Below are positions 7,033-10,613 of a DNA stretch of 10,613 bases, piece by piece. The position numbers and the translations under genes are program-made. Within the stretch, counting starts at the first letter, position 1. Each line of letters starts with the position of its first letter. Origin of the DNA: an uncultured bacterium (lineage in GTDB: Bacteria > Bacillota > Clostridia > Lachnospirales > Lachnospiraceae). The stretch lies in the NCBI GenBank assembly GCA_947071365.1, contig CAMTFT010000026.1:1-10613 (forward strand), in the 5' to 3' direction. The notes below the pieces were generated by a model. That model saw only the letters and a list, made by a program, of their open reading frames with translations. It was not told the origin of the DNA and ran no database searches.

Positions 7033-7067
7033 CTGCACGAATGGTATAAACTGACTGCACGAATGGT
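7033..7067 (+). promoter_or_regulatory. Direct-repeat operator, candidate LytTR binding site
   Basis: CTGCACGAATGGT occurs twice without mismatch, at 7033-7045 and 7055-7067, with a start-to-start distance of 22 bp, about two helical turns. LytTR-domain regulators bind paired direct repeats with about this spacing. The complementary strand, ACCATTCGTG, resembles the ACCATTC-type half-sites of BlpR/ComE-class regulators. The second copy ends one base before the position of the -35 box of the next gene, itself a LytTR regulator, which suggests autoregulation. The repeats are seen directly; the binding protein is inferred. Confidence 0.7.
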
Positions 7068-7068
7068 C

Positions 7069-7097
7069 ACTCGAAACCTGAAAAAATATGGTACAAT
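7069..7097 (+). promoter_or_regulatory. Activator-type promoter of the two-component operon
   Basis: TACAAT (7092-7097) is a good -10 box. The position 17 bp upstream (7069-7074, ACTCGA) bears no likeness to TTGACA. A good -10 without a -35, directly next to the paired repeats, is the usual layout of a promoter that needs a bound activator. Confidence 0.6.
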
Positions 7098-7129
7098 ATA
7101 TTTGATCTTATCTGGAAGGGGGAAATCGT

Positions 7130-7870
7130 TTGCGGATTGCCATTTGTGATGATAATGGAAAGGATCAGGAGCAGTTTATCCGTGCCTTACATGGGTGGGA
7201 CCCCACAAGACGGCCGGAGTGCTACTGCGACGGCACGTCACTGCTTGCGGCGGCGAAGAAGCCGGACCGGGAATATTTTGACATTGTCTTTCTGGATATT
7301 TATTTGCCCGGAGAAAGCGGTGTGGATATTGCTCAGAGGCTGCAAAGTATTTCTCCGAAGACAGGAATTGTGTTTGTGACTACCAGCGAAGAACACGCGG
7401 TGGATGCGTTTTCCCTTCATGCCCTGCATTATCTGGTCAAACCGGTCACTACGGAGGGCATCGTGGAATGTTTCCGCCGTCTGACCCAGCTTACCAGTAA
7501 GAAGCGCCCGGTAATTACCCTGCGCGCGGGACGTGAATTCCATACCGTATATCTGGATGAGATCTGTTATGTGCAAAGCGTACAGCATGTAAAAGAGGTG
7601 TTTTTGACAAAGGGGCGGCTGATCCGGATATGGATGTCCCTTGAGGAGCTGGAAGAAAAGCTGAACGAGAATTTTCTGAAATTGAACCGGGGAACCCTTG
7701 TTAATATGGAGCAGATCGAGCAGATGAGCGCGGATGCCTGTATTCTGCGGGATGGAACCCGGCTGGGTTTCGCACGAAGAGAATGTGCATCGATCCGTGC
7801 TGCCTATGATAACTACCTGTTTACACGCCTTTCGGGGCGTATGGAGATTTACGGGGAGGGATGGGAATGA
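7130..7870 (+). CDS. LytTR-type response regulator
   Basis: This 246-residue transcription regulator of the AgrA/LytR type is phosphorylated by its partner kinase and binds paired direct repeats in DNA. Residues 1-120 form a receiver domain: acidic Asp7-Asp8 in ICDDN, phospho-acceptor Asp56 in IVFLDIYLPG, Thr84/Thr85, and Lys104-Pro105 in YLVKPV. About residues 130-232 form a LytTR DNA-binding domain, with the typical IWMSLEELEEKL, FLKLNRGTLVNMEQIEQM and GFARR segments. The start is TTG at 7130, preceded by GGAAGGGGG (7114-7122); no in-frame ATG fits. The gene ends in a 4-bp ATGA overlap with the kinase gene, so the two are translationally coupled. A perfect 22-bp-period direct repeat upstream suggests it activates its own operon. 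Confidence 0.95.
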   Translation: MRIAICDDNGKDQEQFIRALHGWDPTRRPECYCDGTSLLAAAKKPDREYFDIVFLDIYLPGESGVDIAQRLQSISPKTGIVFVTTSEEHAVDAFSLHALHYLVKPVTTEGIVECFRRLTQLTSKKRPVITLRAGREFHTVYLDEICYVQSVQHVKEVFLTKGRLIRIWMSLEELEEKLNENFLKLNRGTLVNMEQIEQMSADACILRDGTRLGFARRECASIRAAYDNYLFTRLSGRMEIYGEGWE

Positions 7871-9225
7871 GCTTTTATCTGCGCCATGCCATAGGTTTTT
7901 TTACTCAGATCTATCCCTGTACTCTGTTGTGCTTTTTGCCCTTTTCAAAGGAAAACCTGCGCTTTAGCTGGAAGATGATTTTCGGATGGCTGACCGCGGG
8001 GATGCTGCTGCTTTCGGCGTTGTTTCCATTGATACATCCCTCTGAAGGCGGCGTGACACATGACCTGTATATGGTTTTTGCGGTATCGCTGTTCGCATCA
8101 GCCTTTTTCTGGCTGCTGCGGGAGACGCTGATTAAAAAAATGCTGGTGATCAATCTTGTGATGTTTTACGCCGTCAGTCTGTACTGGCTGGTTAATCTTG
8201 TCCTTCCTTTTTTTAATGGCGGCGACAGCGGTGGGGAGGTTTATGGCCCGAAGGATCTTTTTCTGTGGGTGCCCATTACGGTGATTACGCTGCCCGTGGC
8301 GGCGCTGGCGTTCAGGCGCGTTGTGCGGGATTTTATCCGGGAGATCGAGACAAAGAGTATGCGGCGGGAGTTCCTTGTGGTTTGGTTTTCTACTCTGATC
8401 TATTTCGGAATGACGATCTATTACAATTCCACAGTGAACTATGCTTCATCAGATTTCTGGCAGTTGTACGGAATTCCTTCTCTGCTGATGTTTCTGGAGC
8501 AGTGTCTTGTCTACTGGCTACTGCTGAGGGAGTCAGTGCGGCGCAGACGGGACAGCGATTATCAAAAGACTCTGGAGATCCAGCAGTTTCAATACGAAAA
8601 TATCACCCGCGAGATGGAAAACGACCGGCGGATGCGGCACGACATGCGCCATTGGCTGGGTGGCCTGAGTGCACTTTTGGAGCAGAATAAGCCGGAGGAA
8701 ATGAAAGCGTATCTCGCCGAGGTAATCGATCAGACCGTCAGGGGAGAAAACAGGATCTATTGCCAGAATTCCACCGTCAACGGATTGCTGCAATACTATG
8801 TGGGGCTGGCGCGAAACGAGGATATCCGCTGCAGGGTGCAGGCGGATTGCGGTGATCTGACGATTTCTCCTACTGATCTGACCGTGGTTTTCGGCAACGT
8901 CATGGAAAATGCCATCCGGGCCTGCCGGGATTTTCCCGAGGGCCGCTATATTACGATTCAGGTGGGGACTTTTGGCGGCTCTATGGTGATTCAGATAGAA
9001 AATCCATGTAAGGAGATCCACCCCTCCGGGCGATATCGTCTGGAAGGCGGTTTTCTTCCGGCAGCGGCCTTTTTAAGCCCCCGGGCAGGCGGCGGCTATG
9101 GGCTGAGCAGCCTGGAACACACCGCACGGAAGTATGGCGGAGACGCATGGTTTCGGTATGATGAAACGGCAAAGACCTTCACTACCCGCATTCGGATGAA
9201 CCTTCACCCGGACGTGCTGAAATAA
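7867..9225 (+). CDS. AgrC-like sensor histidine kinase (GHKL)
   Basis: This 452-residue membrane histidine kinase partners the LytTR regulator. The N-terminal half (about residues 1-220) has six to seven hydrophobic segments and no large extracellular domain, as in the HPK10 group that senses peptides or other ligands within the membrane. A coiled-coil-like linker follows (about 221-250). The phospho-acceptor is His258 in MRHDMRHWLGGLSALLEQ. The GHKL ATPase has an N-box at 344-349 (NVMENA) and a glycine-rich G-box at about 408-417 (GGGYGLSSLE). ATG at 7867 is preferred: it gives the 4-bp overlap with the regulator stop and lies 7 bp after GGGGAGGG, whereas the ATG at 7861 would abut that site. 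No agrB or agrD-like gene is visible beside it, so its ligand is unknown. Confidence 0.93.
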   Translation: MSFYLRHAIGFFTQIYPCTLLCFLPFSKENLRFSWKMIFGWLTAGMLLLSALFPLIHPSEGGVTHDLYMVFAVSLFASAFFWLLRETLIKKMLVINLVMFYAVSLYWLVNLVLPFFNGGDSGGEVYGPKDLFLWVPITVITLPVAALAFRRVVRDFIREIETKSMRREFLVVWFSTLIYFGMTIYYNSTVNYASSDFWQLYGIPSLLMFLEQCLVYWLLLRESVRRRRDSDYQKTLEIQQFQYENITREMENDRRMRHDMRHWLGGLSALLEQNKPEEMKAYLAEVIDQTVRGENRIYCQNSTVNGLLQYYVGLARNEDIRCRVQADCGDLTISPTDLTVVFGNVMENAIRACRDFPEGRYITIQVGTFGGSMVIQIENPCKEIHPSGRYRLEGGFLPAAAFLSPRAGGGYGLSSLEHTARKYGGDAWFRYDETAKTFTTRIRMNLHPDVLK

Positions 9226-9251
9226 GGCAGGAAAGGCAGGGGAGACAAAGT

Positions 9252-10439
9252 ATGAAAAAGATTAAGATGCAACTATTTGGCAGTTTCCTTCTTGCAAATG
9301 AGACGGCAGTTTTAGGGGAAGAGAAGATTTATTCCAACAGGCTGACACGGCTTTTGGCCTACCTTTTGATCTACAGAAATTGCGAGCTGACGCACGGGCA
9401 GCTCATCGAGGTTTTTGTGGAGGAGGATTCGAAGAATCCCGAGAACGCACTGAGAAATCTGATGTACCGGGTGCGGAGTGAACTGAAGGTGCTGGGAGAT
9501 GAAACATTTATCTGTACATTACCCGGAATGTACCGCTGGAACCCGGAAATCGAGGTTGAAACGGATTATGAGCAGTTTGAAAAGCTGTCTGCGAAGCTTC
9601 GGGGGACGGAGGACGAAGAGGAGAGAGAAAAGCTTTGCCGGGATATTATTTCCTGCTATAAGGGGAACGTATCGGCAAAGGTCGCAGATGAATCGTGGAT
9701 CCTTCCCAAGGTGACACGGTATCGGTCTGTCTACATGGATGCCGTGAAAATGCTGTGCCTTCTTCTGGAAAAAAAGGAAAAATGGGATGAGATAGAGATG
9801 ATCTGCAATCAGGCCCTGCATGTGGATTCTCTGGATGAGGATGTTTACTGCCTGCTGATCAAAAGCCTGCACGGCCAGAAAAAATACGATCTGGCATTGT
9901 CTCAGTATGAGACAGCCGGCCGGTTATTCTATGAAGAAATGGGTATCCGTAATCTGGAAAAGCTGAAAGAAGTTTTTCAGAGTATGATAGTGGAAAACGG
10001 CAAATATATCACAAATATCAGAAAGATTCTGGAGGAAGTCAGAGAGCAGGATACGCCGTACGGAGTTTTTTTCTGTGATTACCACGTTTTCAGGCAGATA
10101 TACCGCATGGAAATGAGGCGGGCAGACCGTCTGGGGATAGCGGAATTCATAATACTTCTGACGCTTCGGAATGGCGGCAGGATTCGAACAGCTGCGGATA
10201 CTGACTCTGAATTGCTTGAAGGGATGGATAAACTGGAACAGTCGATCCGTACGTCTCTTCGGATTGGCGATGTGGCATCGAAGTATAGTCCGACACAGGT
10301 CATTGTGCTGCTGCCGACGTGTACATATGAATCCGGGATAAAGGTTGCAAAGCGTATCCAGAAGAATTTCAAAGAAAATATCAGGAAGCAAAAGCTGGAG
10401 CTGACGTACGAGCTGGCTGAGCTTTCTGCCCACAGATAA
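9252..10439 (+). CDS. SARP/BTAD transcriptional regulator with degenerate GGDEF tail
   Basis: This 395-residue protein has three parts. Residues 1-100 are an OmpR/SARP-type winged helix (MQLFGSFLLANE, then LTRLLAYLLIYRNCELTHGQLIE and ALRNLMYRVRSELK). Residues about 103-247 are a helical BTAD (bacterial transcriptional activation) domain, including TDYEQFEKL and the repeat-like DEDVYCLLIKSLHGQKKYDLALSQYE. Residues about 265-385 look like a GGDEF domain (GVFFCDYHVFRQIYRMEMRRADRL, then SLRIGDVASKYSPTQVIVLLP). At the signature position it reads SPTQV instead of GGDEF, so cyclase activity is unlikely and a sensory or structural role is more probable. SARPs activate secondary-metabolite and related clusters in actinobacteria. 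The gene starts 26 bp after the kinase stop behind AGGGGAG and is probably in the same operon. Its stop codon lies inside the first unit of the phased repeat array downstream. Confidence 0.88.
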   Translation: MKKIKMQLFGSFLLANETAVLGEEKIYSNRLTRLLAYLLIYRNCELTHGQLIEVFVEEDSKNPENALRNLMYRVRSELKVLGDETFICTLPGMYRWNPEIEVETDYEQFEKLSAKLRGTEDEEEREKLCRDIISCYKGNVSAKVADESWILPKVTRYRSVYMDAVKMLCLLLEKKEKWDEIEMICNQALHVDSLDEDVYCLLIKSLHGQKKYDLALSQYETAGRLFYEEMGIRNLEKLKEVFQSMIVENGKYITNIRKILEEVREQDTPYGVFFCDYHVFRQIYRMEMRRADRLGIAEFIILLTLRNGGRIRTAADTDSELLEGMDKLEQSIRTSLRIGDVASKYSPTQVIVLLPTCTYESGIKVAKRIQKNFKENIRKQKLELTYELAELSAHR

Positions 10440-10494
10440 TAAGCAGAATATGCCAACAGATAATGAGCAGAACGCCAGCAGATAATGAGCAGAA
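10433..10494 (+). repeat. Phased CAGA direct-repeat array, candidate SARP operator
   Basis: CAGATAATRAGCAGAA occurs three times (10433-10448, 10457-10472, 10479-10494). Each copy is two CAGA boxes 11 bp apart, so CAGA begins at 10433, 10444, 10457, 10468, 10479 and 10490, with gaps of 11, 13, 11, 11 and 11. CAGATAA alternates with CAGAA-type boxes. The array overlaps the stop codon of the SARP-like gene and ends just before a -35 box. Direct repeats phased at 11 bp next to -35 are the known binding pattern of SARP regulators, so the preceding gene product is the first candidate to bind here. Confidence 0.8.
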
Positions 10495-10499
10495 TCCAC

Positions 10500-10528
10500 T
10501 TGACAATTTGCGGTTTGCCTGTTATTCT
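10500..10528 (+). promoter_or_regulatory. Promoter of an off-contig gene
   Basis: TTGACA (10500-10505, perfect) is followed after 17 bp by TATTCT (10523-10528, 4 of 6). The last CAGA box starts 10 bp before the -35 box, on the same helical face as the others. The transcript would start near 10535 and run off the contig; only about 35 genomic bases of it are present. No terminator separates it from the SARP-like gene. Confidence 0.75.
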
Positions 10529-10568
10529 TAGGAAAATTCGATGAAATTGGAACTGAACAGGCGATGAC

Positions 10569-10613
10569 CTGTCTCTTATACACATCTCCGAGCCCACGAG
10601 ACGGAGCTACATC
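10569..10613 (-). other. Nextera i7 adapter sequence, inverted (not genomic)
   Basis: This is the inverse of the adapter at the left end: the 19-bp Tn5 mosaic end (10569-10587), the read-2 adapter remainder (10588-10602), index GGAGCTAC (10603-10610) and ATC from P7. Genomic sequence ends at 10568. Confidence 0.98.

Noticed and set aside
10433..10494. CRISPR array or plasmid iterons
   Set aside because: Units are too short and nearly contiguous with no spacers, and there is no replication gene; the fit is to a promoter operator.
10541..10567. Eight-codon leader peptide MKLELNRR after the last promoter
   Set aside because: It has a weak AGGA site only and the contig ends at once, so coding cannot be judged.

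Overview
The window is a metagenome-style contig of a Gram-positive, Clostridia-type bacterium, most likely a Lachnospiraceae gut commensal. The evidence for this is a T-box leader in front of a methionyl-tRNA synthetase carrying a C-terminal tRNA-binding domain, AGGAGG-type ribosome binding sites, a LytTR regulator paired with an AgrC-like kinase, and a SARP-like regulator with a degenerate GGDEF tail. Family or genus cannot be fixed from the sequence alone. Both ends (1-46 and 10569-10613) are Illumina Nextera i7 adapter sequence, so only about 47-10568 is genomic.

Layout. 47-1135 is an accessory stretch: a RhuM-family gene cut by the contig end, then the remnant of an Rpn/PD-(D/E)XK-type gene that has lost its middle. 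1165-1812 is a long untranslated leader: promoter, a Met-specific T-box with its own terminator, then further structured RNA. metG follows (1813-3798), closed by a GC-rich stem-loop and a palindrome-rich intergenic element that looks like a dispersed repeat. Next come a MATE-family exporter (4004-5356) and an M18 aspartyl-type aminopeptidase (5466-6866) with its own promoter and a strong terminator (6939-6980).

7033-10528 is the most interesting part. A perfect 13-bp direct repeat with 22-bp period lies just upstream of a promoter that has a good -10 but no -35, in front of a LytTR response regulator (7130-7870). The regulator overlaps by 4 bp an AgrC-like sensor kinase (7867-9225), and 26 bp later comes a SARP/BTAD regulator with a GGDEF-like C-terminus that has lost the GGDEF signature (9252-10439). 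Starting inside the 3' end of that last gene is an array of six CAGA boxes, mostly at 11-bp spacing, ending 7 bp before a well-formed promoter (TTGACA-N17-TATTCT) that drives something beyond the contig end. SARP regulators of actinobacteria bind 11-bp-phased direct repeats near -35 boxes.

The region therefore reads as a possible regulatory cascade: an extracellular signal is sensed by the kinase, the LytTR regulator activates its own operon, the SARP-like protein is made, and it acts on the phased array to control an unseen downstream locus. The cascade is inference. The repeats, promoters and gene order are directly visible.
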